A stretch of DNA of 27,387 nucleotides from Christensenella sp. UBA1252 (GCA_002308575.1 DBVY01000016.1:7236-34622); one strand, 5' to 3'. Numbered from the stretch's first letter, positions 15,250 through 23,875 are shown. The notes: generated by a model from the letters alone, not told the origin. Made by a program: numbers and translations.

Positions 15250-15693
15250 ATGGAAAACGTTAAGATCGTTGCGCAAAATAAAAAAGCCTACCACGAGTAC
15301 TTTATAGACGAAACGTACGAGGCGGGCGTGGCGCTCGTCGGGAGCGAAGTCAAAAGCGTTCGGGGCGGGAAAGTCAGTTTCGCGGACAGTTTCGTTTCGA
15401 TCAAAGACGGCGAAGCGATCCTCGAAAACTTTTATATCGCGCCTTATGAAAAGGGGAGCTTTTATAACCCCGAAGCGCGGCGTGACCGCACGTTGCTTTT
15501 GAACAAGCGAGAGATAGACCGTTTGCGCGGCGCCGTCGAGCGAAAGGGCTACACGATCGTCGCGACGAAGATCTATTTGAAACATTCCCTCGTCAAGTTC
15601 GAAATCGGGCTTGCGCGGGGCAAACACAATTACGATAAGCGAAACGCTTTGAAAGAAAAACAGCTCGAACGGGAAGCCGAGCGGGCAATGTAG
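15250..15693 (+). CDS. smpB: SsrA-binding protein SmpB
   Basis: Binds tmRNA and brings it to stalled ribosomes for trans-translation. 147 residues from the ATG at 15250, chosen because MENVKIVAQNKKAYHEY is the normal SmpB start; the open frame runs 12 codons further upstream through the terminator hairpin, which is not credible coding. Motifs: GSEVKSVR, the YxPY-like NFYIAPYEKGS, and RDRTLLLNKREI, with the basic C-terminal tail. The tmRNA gene itself is not in the window. Start site AGGA-AA-ATG sits directly behind a strong terminator. Confidence 0.95.
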   Translation: MENVKIVAQNKKAYHEYFIDETYEAGVALVGSEVKSVRGGKVSFADSFVSIKDGEAILENFYIAPYEKGSFYNPEARRDRTLLLNKREIDRLRGAVERKGYTIVATKIYLKHSLVKFEIGLARGKHNYDKRNALKEKQLEREAERAM

Positions 15694-15703
15694 GAGGAAA
15701 ACC

Positions 15704-16969
15704 ATGAAGAAAGACAGCCTTTGTTTACACGCGGGTTACACGCCGAAGACCGGAGACGCGAACGTGCTCCCGATCTATCAATCCACGACCTATGCGTACG
15801 ACACGCCCGAAGAACTCGCGCACCTGTTCGACGTTCCGAAGGACGGACACATTTATTCCCGCATCTCGAACCCGACGACGTCCGCGTTTGAAGAAAAGAT
15901 CGCCGCGCTCGAAGGCGGCGTTGCCGCGATGATGACCTCGTCCGGTCAATCCGCAACCCTTTCCGCGGTCTTGACCGTTGCGCAAGCCGGCGACAACATT
16001 CTCGCGTTCCCGACGATCTACGGCGGAACCTTCAACCTCTTGAAAGTCACGCTCGCAAAGATCGGTATCGAATGCCGTTTTATCAATCCTTCGATGACGG
16101 ACGAAGAGATCGAAGCTTTGATCGACGAAAAGACAAAATTGATGTTCGGCGAAACGATCGCGAACCCCGCGATGACGATCTTCGATTTCGATCGTTTCGC
16201 GCCTATTTGCAAAAAGTACGGCATTTTGCTTTTCATCGACAACACGCTCGCAACGCCCTGTTTGGTGACGCCGTTTAAGTACGGCGCGAACGTCGTGATC
16301 CACAGCACGACGAAGTACCTCGACGGACACGCGGTCGCGGTCGGCGGTATGGTCGTAGACGGCGGTAACTTCGAATTCCGCGGCAACCCCCGCTATAAGG
16401 ATTTCTACACGCCGGACGAGAGCTATCACGGCACGGTGTACGTGGATGAGGGCGGTCCCGCCGCATTTGCGTTAAAGGCGAGAATGCAGTTGATGCGCGA
16501 TATCGGCGTTTGCCCGAGCCCGTTCAACGCGTGGCTCGCGAACCTCGGTTCGGAAACCTTGCATCTCCGCATGAAACGGCACAGCGAAAACGCGCTCTTT
16601 ATCGCGCGCGCTTTGAAAAAGAACAAACATATCTCTTGGGTCAAATACTGCGGCTTGGAAGACGACGAAAACCACGAACCGGCGATGAAGTATTTCGAAG
16701 GCGGTTTCGGCGGCATGGTCTGCTTCGGCGTAAAGGGCGGCAGAGCGAAGGCGGCGGACTTTATTCGCAACCTTTCCTTTATTCGCCAGTTGACCCATAT
16801 CGCGGACAGCCGCACCTGCGTTTTGCATCCGGCTTCCACCACGCACCGCCAGCTTTCCGATCAAGACCTGATCGATTGCGGCATCAGCGAGGATTTTATT
16901 CGCCTTTCCGTCGGTTTAGAGGACGCGGAGGACATCTTGGCGGATATCGAACAATCGCTCGATAAATAA
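15704..16969 (+). CDS. metY: O-acetylhomoserine sulfhydrylase (Cys/Met metabolism PLP enzyme)
   Basis: Forms homocysteine from O-acetylhomoserine and sulfide, the direct sulfhydrylation route to methionine. 421 residues with the fold-type I motifs of the family: TSSGQSA near 79-84, the ring-stacking Y106 (FPTIYGGT), D179 (FIDNT) and the PLP lysine K204 (STTKYLDGH). The long insertion after the lysine (RYKDFYTPDESYHG) is typical of O-acetylhomoserine aminocarboxypropyltransferases and not of cystathionine synthases. AGGAGG lies before the ATG. It starts 10 bases after smpB and is followed by metA, which makes its substrate. Confidence 0.92.
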   Translation: MKKDSLCLHAGYTPKTGDANVLPIYQSTTYAYDTPEELAHLFDVPKDGHIYSRISNPTTSAFEEKIAALEGGVAAMMTSSGQSATLSAVLTVAQAGDNILAFPTIYGGTFNLLKVTLAKIGIECRFINPSMTDEEIEALIDEKTKLMFGETIANPAMTIFDFDRFAPICKKYGILLFIDNTLATPCLVTPFKYGANVVIHSTTKYLDGHAVAVGGMVVDGGNFEFRGNPRYKDFYTPDESYHGTVYVDEGGPAAFALKARMQLMRDIGVCPSPFNAWLANLGSETLHLRMKRHSENALFIARALKKNKHISWVKYCGLEDDENHEPAMKYFEGGFGGMVCFGVKGGRAKAADFIRNLSFIRQLTHIADSRTCVLHPASTTHRQLSDQDLIDCGISEDFIRLSVGLEDAEDILADIEQSLDK

Positions 16970-16994
16970 GACCCGAACGGGCAAAGGAGAAACC

Positions 16995-17903
16995 ATGCCG
17001 ATCGTAATACCGAAGGCGCTTCCGGCGTATCAAATACTTTCCGACGAGAATATTTTCGTGATGGGGGACGTGCGCGCTTCCACACAGGACATTCGTCCGA
17101 TCGAGATCGCGATCGTAAATCTTATGCCGACCAAGGTCGAAACGGAAACGCAATTGTTGCGCCTTGTCAGTAACTCTCCGTTGCAAGTCAAAGTAACGTT
17201 GATCAAAACCGATACGTACACGCCGACGCACGTTTCCGGCACCCACCTCACGAAGTTTTACAAGACGTTCGAGGAGATTCGGGAACGCCGTTTCGACGGG
17301 CTGATCATTACGGGCGCGCCGGTCGAAACCATCGAATTCGAAGACGTTAAGTATTGGAAAGAGCTCGAAAGCATTATGGAATGGGCGAACACGAACGTTA
17401 CGTCCACGATGTTTATCTGTTGGGGCGCGCAAGCGGGTCTTTACTACCATTTCGGGATCAAAAAACGCGTGCTCGATAAAAAGCTGTTCGGCATCTATAA
17501 AAACGCCGCCGTAAACCCGTTCGATCCTCTTTTGAAAGGGTTGGACGACGAGTTTTGTATCCCGATGAGCCGCCACACCGCGATCGACGAAGAGGCGGTT
17601 CTCGCCTGCAAAGATCTCGTCGTTTTGGCGCGCGGAAAAGAATGCGGCATTTCGATCCTCAAAACGCGCGACGACAGAAAGATCTTTTTAACGGGGCATT
17701 CCGAGTACGATCGGGATACCCTTTTGAAGGAATACCAACGCGATCTCAACAAGGGCGAAAAGATCGAACCGCCCGTGAATTATTTTAACGAGCGCGGCGA
17801 TGCGGTCAACGTCAGTTGGAAGAGCACGGCAAACCTCATTTTCTATAATTGGTTGAACTATTACGTCTATCAGGTCACGCCCTATGACATCGATCAAGTG
17901 TAA
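16995..17903 (+). CDS. metA: Homoserine O-acetyltransferase, MetA type
   Basis: Activates homoserine as the first step of methionine synthesis. 302 residues of the MetA family (class I glutamine amidotransferase fold) with catalytic C142 (ICWGAQ), H235 and E237 (LTGHSEYD). Residue 111 is Glu (GAPVE). In this family Glu111 is known to select acetyl-CoA and Gly111 succinyl-CoA, so I predict acetyl transfer (often named metAA). This agrees with the O-acetylhomoserine sulfhydrylase just upstream. AAAGGAG precedes the ATG. The last 20 bases overlap the next gene. Confidence 0.95.
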   Translation: MPIVIPKALPAYQILSDENIFVMGDVRASTQDIRPIEIAIVNLMPTKVETETQLLRLVSNSPLQVKVTLIKTDTYTPTHVSGTHLTKFYKTFEEIRERRFDGLIITGAPVETIEFEDVKYWKELESIMEWANTNVTSTMFICWGAQAGLYYHFGIKKRVLDKKLFGIYKNAAVNPFDPLLKGLDDEFCIPMSRHTAIDEEAVLACKDLVVLARGKECGISILKTRDDRKIFLTGHSEYDRDTLLKEYQRDLNKGEKIEPPVNYFNERGDAVNVSWKSTANLIFYNWLNYYVYQVTPYDIDQV

Positions 17904-18768
17904 GGGAGCGGTCGTCGTCAACGCCTATTGGCGGGGCGGCGACGAAGGCGCTCTCGCGATCTCGCGGGAGCTTTTGTCTTTCGGACTCTCCGCGCCCCTC
18001 GTTCGGGCGAACGATCTTATGATGCGCGTGGACGGCGCGGCGCAGGGAAACGCGCCGTTTTCTTTTGCGGTGTATCTCGATAAGGACGACGCCGTCGCTC
18101 GGCTCCTCGAAGAAAAGGGCGTGCGCCTTTTTAACGGCGCGGAAGCGATCCGCTTGGCGGACGATAAAATGCTGACCCATATCGCGCTTTTGAAAACGGA
18201 TCTTTCCCAACCCAAAACCATTCCTTCGCCCCTCTTTTTCGCGGGTGAGGACGACGGATCTTTTTTGAAAAACGTAATCGAAGAACTCGGCTTTCCGATC
18301 GTCGTAAAGAATTGTTACGGCGCGTTCGGCAGGCAGGTCTTTCTCGCTCGCAACGAAAGCGAACTCAGAGCGCTTCGCGCGAAACTCTTACCCGAAAAAC
18401 ATATTTATCAGGAATTTATCGATTGCGGCAGTACCGATCTTCGCGTGATCGTGATCGGCGGAAAAGCGATCTGCGCGATGCGCCGCCGCGCAAAAGACGA
18501 GGGCGAATTCCGCGCGAACGCCGAACTCGGCGGCACGGGCGAAGCGGTCGAACTGACAAAGGCTCTCGCCGAAACGGCGGAAAAAGCCGCGAACGCGCTC
18601 GGGCTTTGCTATGCCGGCGTCGATCTCTTGGAAAAAGAGGGCGGCTATCTCGTGGCGGAAGTCAATTCGAACGCCCATTTCGCTTTGATCAAAAAGGTCA
18701 CGGGCGTCAACGTCGCCCGCGAATACGCCGCGTTTATTGCGCGCGCGATCACGGAAGGAGGCAAGTAA
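17884..18768 (+). CDS. RimK-like ATP-grasp ligase
   Basis: 294 residues. ATP-grasp ligases of the RimK/LysX branch join an amino acid to a carboxylate with ATP. Visible parts: an N-terminal alpha/beta subdomain (GAVVVNAYW...), the start of the ATP-grasp domain at DDKMLTHIAL, ATP-binding FPIVVKNCYGAFGRQVF, YQEFIDCGSTDLRVIVIGG, and the metal-site end LVAEVNSNAHF. The phosphate-loop equivalent is NCYGAFGRQV where RimK has a Gly-rich loop. The substrate is unknown. The ATG at 17884 lies within the metA 3' end, so translation is probably coupled; an alternative start further in cannot be excluded. The next gene overlaps its stop by one base. Confidence 0.85.
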   Translation: MTSIKCKGAVVVNAYWRGGDEGALAISRELLSFGLSAPLVRANDLMMRVDGAAQGNAPFSFAVYLDKDDAVARLLEEKGVRLFNGAEAIRLADDKMLTHIALLKTDLSQPKTIPSPLFFAGEDDGSFLKNVIEELGFPIVVKNCYGAFGRQVFLARNESELRALRAKLLPEKHIYQEFIDCGSTDLRVIVIGGKAICAMRRRAKDEGEFRANAELGGTGEAVELTKALAETAEKAANALGLCYAGVDLLEKEGGYLVAEVNSNAHFALIKKVTGVNVAREYAAFIARAITEGGK

Positions 18769-19610
18769 TGACGGAAAGGAATTTCGATTGGGACGTTACC
18801 GATTACACCGATCCGCAATGCCCGTTTTGCACGGACGCCTATAAAGAGGACGCGGTCAAGCCGATCGACGTGCGCCGCGTGATCGAAAAATTGGACGAAT
18901 ACCTTTCGCATAACGACTTCGCGTCCGCGGAGCGCCATTTGAAGTATTGGATCGAGGAGGCGAGGATCGGCGGCGACGAACGCGGTCAATTCAGCCTCAG
19001 CGAAGAGCAAATGGGCTTGTATCGCAAGCTCGGCAAAGAAAAAGACGCGATCGCCGCGGCGGAAAGGGCGCTGTTTTTGATAGAAGAGCTTGGCATTCAA
19101 TCCTCCGTCGGCGCGGCGACGGCGCAGTTGAATGCCGCGACCGTGTATAAAGCGTTCGGGCAGGCGGCGCGCGCGATTCCTTTGTTTGAAAAGGCGAAAG
19201 CGGTTTACGAGGAAAAACTCGAAAAGTCGGACGAACGCCTTGCGGGGCTTTACAACAATTTCGCGCTCGCGCTCGTCGATCTGAAACGCTTTGACGAGGC
19301 GAGAGAAACCTACCGCCTTGCGCTTTCCGTTATCGAAACCGTCGAGGGCGGAGAGCCCGAGCAGGCAATCACCGAATTGAACCTCGCCTCGCTTTGCGAA
19401 GCGGAAAAGGGGTTGGACGGCGGCGCGGAAGAGATCGAAGCGCACCTCGAAAAGGCGGAAAAGCTCCTGAAAAAAGAGGGACTCGCGAAGAACGGAAACT
19501 ATGCGTTCGTCTGCGAAAAATGCGCGACGGTCTTTGATTATTACGGTTGGTTTATGACGGCTTCCGAACTCAAAGCGGAAGCGGAAAAGATCTACGGAGG
19601 AAAGATATGA
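18768..19610 (+). CDS. Tetratricopeptide-repeat protein
   Basis: 280 residues from the ATG in TAATG, preceded by GGAGG; the frame is open much further upstream but there it overlaps the ATP-grasp gene. An N-terminal DPQCPFC knuckle could bind a metal. The body is all-helical with TPR-like 34-residue spacing: EKDAIAAAERALFLIEE, GQAARAIPLFEKAKAVYEE, RLAGLYNNFALALVDLKRFDEARETYRLAL. TPRs serve as protein-docking surfaces. It overlaps the following DUF4037 gene by four bases (ATGA), a pairing I remember as recurrent in Clostridia, which suggests the TPR protein holds or presents the DUF4037 enzyme or its substrate. Confidence 0.85.
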   Translation: MTERNFDWDVTDYTDPQCPFCTDAYKEDAVKPIDVRRVIEKLDEYLSHNDFASAERHLKYWIEEARIGGDERGQFSLSEEQMGLYRKLGKEKDAIAAAERALFLIEELGIQSSVGAATAQLNAATVYKAFGQAARAIPLFEKAKAVYEEKLEKSDERLAGLYNNFALALVDLKRFDEARETYRLALSVIETVEGGEPEQAITELNLASLCEAEKGLDGGAEEIEAHLEKAEKLLKKEGLAKNGNYAFVCEKCATVFDYYGWFMTASELKAEAEKIYGGKI

Positions 19611-20548
19611 CGGGGCTCGAAATCGCGGAAAAGTATTACGGAGAATTCGGCAAAAAGATGATCGAGGATGAATTCCCCGAGCTGAAAAGCGTGATTGCGG
19701 TCGGCTTGATCGGCGGCGGTTCGGAATGTTACGGCTACGACGACGATCTTTCCAAGGATCACGATTTCGAACCGGGTTTTACGATCTTTTTGCCGCCCGA
19801 AGAAGTCGTGGACAGAAAGACGGCGTTCCGCTTGGAGCGCGCCTATGCGAAACTGCCGGACGAATTTATGGGGTTGAAACGCAATAAGGACGTTTCGTTT
19901 GACGTAGGGCGCAAGGGCGTCGTGCGCGCGGCGGACTTTTTTCTCTCCAAGGTCGGGAATGCGGAAGGCGATCTCTCGATCGGCGACTGGCTTAAAATCC
20001 CCGAGCATTATCTCTTGGAAGCAACGAACGGAAAGGTCTTTTCGGACGAACTCGGACTCATCACGGACGTTCGCAAAAAGCTCGCGTTTTTCCCCGAGGA
20101 CGTCTTTTTGAAAAAGCTTGCGGGCGCGCTGTCGGCGGCGGAGCAAGCGTCTTTCTATAATTACGAAAGGTTGCTTCTGCGCGGCGATCTCGCGGGCGCG
20201 CAACTTGCGGTCGTGGAGTACGTGAAGCACGCGATGCACGCCGCGTTTTTACTGGACGGGCAATATATGCCCTACTATAAATGGGTGTTCCGAGCGTTTA
20301 TCGAATTGCCGACCTTCGCCTCGCTCAAAGAAGATTTCGAGAGCCTGCTGACGACCGGGAATTCGGTCGGAGAAGCGATCGAGAAACGCAGTCGTTTCCG
20401 CCGCGTGAACGCACTCATCGGCGAGGAAATCCGCCGTCGCGGGCTTTCGGATTACGAAGGGTTGCACCTCGATTCCTTCGCGCAATGCGTAAACGCAAAG
20501 ATCAAAGATCCGTCGCTCCGCAACGCGCATTTGATGTCTGCGGTTTGA
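19607..20548 (+). CDS. DUF4037 nucleotidyltransferase-like protein
   Basis: 313 residues starting at the ATG of ATGA, behind GGAGG at 19596; the upstream part of the frame overlaps the TPR gene. Near the N-terminus GLIGGGSECYGYDDDLSKD is followed by HDF, giving the GS...D...D pattern of polymerase-beta-like nucleotidyltransferases (G36-S39, D45-D47, D51, D53), which is diagnostic of DUF4037. The C-terminal two thirds is helical (YFxxYERLLLRGDLAGAQLA-like), as in minimal nucleotidyltransferases with an attached helical bundle. Target unknown; it could modify a small molecule or a protein. It ends exactly where convergent glmS ends, with no base between the two stop codons (TGA|TCA). Confidence 0.85.
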   Translation: MTGLEIAEKYYGEFGKKMIEDEFPELKSVIAVGLIGGGSECYGYDDDLSKDHDFEPGFTIFLPPEEVVDRKTAFRLERAYAKLPDEFMGLKRNKDVSFDVGRKGVVRAADFFLSKVGNAEGDLSIGDWLKIPEHYLLEATNGKVFSDELGLITDVRKKLAFFPEDVFLKKLAGALSAAEQASFYNYERLLLRGDLAGAQLAVVEYVKHAMHAAFLLDGQYMPYYKWVFRAFIELPTFASLKEDFESLLTTGNSVGEAIEKRSRFRRVNALIGEEIRRRGLSDYEGLHLDSFAQCVNAKIKDPSLRNAHLMSAV

Positions 20549-22345
20549 TCATTCGACAGTTACGGATTTCGCGAGATTGCGCGGCTTATCGGTGTCGCAA
20601 CCGCGGTATTTCGCCGTAAAATAGGAAAAGAATTGCATCGGGATACAGGTAATCACGGGCGAAAACACGAAAGGGCAGTCGGGGATCGCGATCGCGTAAT
20701 CGGCGTTGAAAAGTCCTGCGGCGCTTTCGTTCGTAACTGCGATCGCCCCCGCGCCACGCGCCTTTACTTCGGCAACGGAGGAGGCGTTTTTTTCGTGTAA
20801 GGCGGGATTCGTCGAGATCATAAACGCGTATACGCCTTTTTCCATTAAAGCGAGCGTTCCGTGTTTGAGTTCGCCCGACGGATAGGCCTCGGAATAGACG
20901 TAGCTGATCTCTTTGAGCTTCAAACTGCCCTCTTTCGCGGCGTAATAGTCGGCGTTTCTGCCGAGAAAGAACACCGCTTCCGCATCGCGCACGCGCAAAC
21001 AGACGTCCGAAAGGTAGCCTTCGAGCTCGATCGCTTCCTGCGCCTTTTCCGGTAAAAGCGCAAGTTCCTTTTTATACAGCGCAAGTTCTTCGTTTTTCAT
21101 TTTTCCCGATATTTCCGCATAAGTCAAGGCTAAACGAAGCAAATGGATCGCTTGGGCGGCGTAGGTCTTCGTGGCGGCTACGGCGCGTTCTACGCCGCAA
21201 CGGGTGATCAAGGCGGCGTCGCATAGGCGCACGAGGGAAGACGCGCGCACGTTGCAAACGCATAAAACTTTCGCGCCTCCGCTTTTCGCCTTTCGAACGG
21301 CTTGCAGGGTGTCTGCCGTTTCTCCGCTTTGGCTGACCGCGATCACGAGCGGATCGCCGCTCGGATCCCATCGTTCGGTCAGAAATTCGCTAGCGACGTA
21401 GGCTTCTGTTCGAACGCCGCACAGTTCGCGCATGGCGGCTTGGAAAAGAAGGGCGGCGTGATAGGCGCTGCCGCATCCGATCAAACAAAATCTCCCGATT
21501 TTTCCGCTTAAAAGGCGTTTCATTTCTTCTTCCGGATAGCTTTCGATCGTCATCGCGAGCGAGGTCGGAACTTCGCGGATCTCCGAAAGCATAAAGGATT
21601 CGGCGCCTTCCGTTTTTTTCGCGAGGTCGAGGCCGCTCGTCTTTTCGAAAGAGAATGAACGTTCTTTTCCGTCGAACCCGAACAGGCGAATTTCCCGCGG
21701 CGTGAGCCGAACGATCTCCCCATTCGCAAGCGTGTAAAAATCTTCGCAATCTTCGGATATTCCCGAAAGATCGGAGCAAATAAAGTTGCCTTTTTTTCCC
21801 CGCCCGATTACGAGGGGGCTGTCTTTTCGGACGCCGTACACGACGTCTTTTTCGTAGACGCTGACGACGCCGAGCGCAAACGAACCGTTCAGGTCTTTGA
21901 CGGCGCGCAGGGTCGCGGATAGAACGTCGCCCGTGTAATAATAATCGATCAAATGGGCTACGACTTCGCTGTCCGTGTCCGAAGTTAAAAAGACGCCGCG
22001 TTCGCCGAGAAAGCGCGCCAGCGCGAGATAATTCGTGATGATCCCGTTGTGCACGACCGCGAATTTCGCGTAGCGCGAGAAAAACGGGTGGGCGTTTTCG
22101 TCCGTCGCCGCGCCGTGCGTCGCCCAACGCGTGTGCCCGATCCCGCACGTTCCTTTCGCGGCGTTCGGGTCGATCGCCCGTTCGAGGTTTTCGATCCTGC
22201 CCGCCTTCTTTTCGAGAAAGAGATGCGTTCCGTCCGCGATCGCCACGCCGCTGCTGTCGTAACCTCTGTATTCAAGATTTTTCAGTCCTTTCAATAGTAC
22301 GCGAACGGCTTCTTCTTCGCCCGCGTATCCGACGATTCCGCACAT
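20549..22345 (-). CDS. glmS: Glutamine--fructose-6-phosphate aminotransferase (isomerizing)
   Basis: Makes glucosamine-6-phosphate for peptidoglycan. 598 residues from the ATG at 22345, fixed by the required N-terminal MCGIVGYAG: C2 is the glutaminase nucleophile once Met is removed. The frame is open a further 29 codons upstream through the promoter, which is rejected. AGGAGGGGG lies at good spacing. The glutaminase domain (NLEYRGYDSSG, GHTRWATHG, HNGIITNY) is followed by two SIS sugar-isomerase domains (CGSAYHA, SQSGETADTL) and the terminal LAKSVTVE. The family is regulated by the glmS ribozyme in many firmicutes, but the spacer here is too short for it. Confidence 0.97.
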   Translation of the reverse strand: MCGIVGYAGEEEAVRVLLKGLKNLEYRGYDSSGVAIADGTHLFLEKKAGRIENLERAIDPNAAKGTCGIGHTRWATHGAATDENAHPFFSRYAKFAVVHNGIITNYLALARFLGERGVFLTSDTDSEVVAHLIDYYYTGDVLSATLRAVKDLNGSFALGVVSVYEKDVVYGVRKDSPLVIGRGKKGNFICSDLSGISEDCEDFYTLANGEIVRLTPREIRLFGFDGKERSFSFEKTSGLDLAKKTEGAESFMLSEIREVPTSLAMTIESYPEEEMKRLLSGKIGRFCLIGCGSAYHAALLFQAAMRELCGVRTEAYVASEFLTERWDPSGDPLVIAVSQSGETADTLQAVRKAKSGGAKVLCVCNVRASSLVRLCDAALITRCGVERAVAATKTYAAQAIHLLRLALTYAEISGKMKNEELALYKKELALLPEKAQEAIELEGYLSDVCLRVRDAEAVFFLGRNADYYAAKEGSLKLKEISYVYSEAYPSGELKHGTLALMEKGVYAFMISTNPALHEKNASSVAEVKARGAGAIAVTNESAAGLFNADYAIAIPDCPFVFSPVITCIPMQFFSYFTAKYRGCDTDKPRNLAKSVTVE

Positions 22346-22367
22346 AGCCCCCTCCTTGCAACGATAG

Positions 22368-22397
22368 AATATATGCGCGGCGCGCGCCGTCTGCCAA
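22368..22397 (-). promoter_or_regulatory. glmS promoter
   Basis: On the minus strand TTGGCA (22397-22392), 18-bp GC-rich spacer, TATATT (22373-22368). The spacer contains the palindromic GGCGCGCGCC-like core. Predicted leader about 15-20 bases. Confidence 0.6.
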
Positions 22398-22438
22398 AGA
22401 TCGGAACGCAAGGATTTCTCTGCGGCATACAATAGTAT

Positions 22439-23728
22439 ATGAAAAAATCGGTTTTCGGCACGGACGGCGTGCGAGGGATCTACGGAAAAACGCTAACGGA
22501 CGAAACGGCGTTTCGTCTTGGAGTCGCGCTTGGCAGTCGGGGCGACGTTTTGCTCGGCGGGGATAACAGGGTTTCCACGCCCGCGCTTCTGTCCGCGCTT
22601 GCGGCGGGCGTTAAAGCGGGAGGAGGAATCGCGCGCTCGGTCGGACTCGTAACGACGCCCGCCCTCTATTATCTTTTGACGAAACGCGAAGAACCGTTCG
22701 CCGTGATGGTGACGGCGAGCCACAATCCGCCCGAGCACAACGGCTTGAAAGTGTTTTCGCGCGAGGGAAAACTCGGGGAAAAAGATCGCCTTTCGATCGA
22801 AGAGGCGATGGCGAAAGCCGAAATCCCGCTCGCTTATGAGGAACCGAAGGTCGAAAACGAGGCGCTCTCTCGATACGAAGATTTTCTTCTGTCCTTCGCG
22901 GGTGATCTCTCCGGCGTTTCGGTTTTAATCGATCTCGCGGGCGGCGCGGGCTACGCGTTTCGCGATCTCTTACAAAAGACGGGCGCGACGGTCTTCGTTC
23001 GGAACGCGCGGCACACGGGGGAGAAGATCAACGAAAATTGCGGCGCGCTGTTTCCGTCCGTTCTTCGGAAAGAAGTGCTTGCCGTTCGCGCGGATCTCGG
23101 CTTCGCGTTGGACGGGGACGGCGACCGCATCGTCGCGGCGAACGGAAAGGGCGAGATCTTGGACGGTGACAAGATCTTATATTTGCTCGCGTGTCGCATG
23201 AAAGAAAGAGGCAAACTCAAAAGGCATAAGGTCGCGCTGACCGTGATGACGAACAGCGGCGTTTTGGAGAGCTTGTCCGAAAAGGGGATCGAAGCCGTTT
23301 GCTCCGCGGTCGGGGACGCCGCCGTCGTGGAAACGATGCGCGCGGAAGGCTTAAATCTCGGCGGCGAGCAATCGGGGCATATCGTACTCGGCGACCTTTT
23401 GATGACGGGCGACGCATTGCTCGTCGGGATCGCGCTGATGAAGATTCAAAAGGAAGAGGGAAGACTGCCCGACCCGTCCGTTACGATCTATCCGCAAGTT
23501 TTGTTGAACGTGCCCGTTCGAGATAAAACCGCCGCGCTCTCCTCGAAAGTTCGCGAAACCGCCGAGAAGATCAAAGGCGCGTTCGAAAAGGGGCGCGTTC
23601 TCGTGCGCGCAAGCGGAACGGAAAACCTGATCCGCGTAATGACCGAGCATCCGTCTTTCGAAAGAGCGGAAAGCGCCGCGAAAGAGATTGCGCGTGTGAT
23701 CGAAGAAGAAGATAAAAAGAAGGTTTGA
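22439..23728 (+). CDS. glmM: Phosphoglucosamine mutase
   Basis: Converts glucosamine-6-phosphate to glucosamine-1-phosphate, the step after GlmS. 429 residues with the N-terminal FGTDGVRG, phosphoserine S94 in TASHNPPEHNG, metal loop DGDGDR (D225, D227, D229) and the C-terminal phosphate-binding RASGTENLIRVM. The start matches the family N-terminus. There is no Shine-Dalgarno upstream; instead TACAAT (22428-22433) lies five bases before the ATG, so the mRNA may be leaderless or nearly so. It is divergent from glmS across 93 bp, an arrangement that keeps two successive pathway steps together. Confidence 0.95.
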   Translation: MKKSVFGTDGVRGIYGKTLTDETAFRLGVALGSRGDVLLGGDNRVSTPALLSALAAGVKAGGGIARSVGLVTTPALYYLLTKREEPFAVMVTASHNPPEHNGLKVFSREGKLGEKDRLSIEEAMAKAEIPLAYEEPKVENEALSRYEDFLLSFAGDLSGVSVLIDLAGGAGYAFRDLLQKTGATVFVRNARHTGEKINENCGALFPSVLRKEVLAVRADLGFALDGDGDRIVAANGKGEILDGDKILYLLACRMKERGKLKRHKVALTVMTNSGVLESLSEKGIEAVCSAVGDAAVVETMRAEGLNLGGEQSGHIVLGDLLMTGDALLVGIALMKIQKEEGRLPDPSVTIYPQVLLNVPVRDKTAALSSKVRETAEKIKGAFEKGRVLVRASGTENLIRVMTEHPSFERAESAAKEIARVIEEEDKKKV

Positions 23729-23762
23729 TCCGAATCCGAAACGGGGTTTTCGGGCGGAAAAA

Positions 23763-23804
23763 GCGCTTGCCGAACGGGGAATCGAGGGCGAGCGCCGTTT
23801 TTTT
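23763..23804 (+). terminator. glmM terminator
   Basis: GCGCTTGCC (23763-23771) pairs with GGCGAGCGC (23787-23795), 9 bp with one G-U, then CG and seven T. Confidence 0.8.
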
Positions 23805-23875
23805 GAAAAGTCAAGATAATTTATTGAAAAAGTTTCAAAAAGATTAAAAAAAGATAGAATGAAAGGTGGCACGAA

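Noticed and set aside
18312..18767. Long N-terminal extension of the TPR gene
   Set aside because: Arg-rich out-of-frame translation of the ATP-grasp gene; the ATG at 18768 has GGAGG and the TAATG overlap.
22346..22438. glmS ribozyme
   Set aside because: The spacer has only 93 bp, much of it occupied by the promoter, and no ribozyme core motifs were seen.
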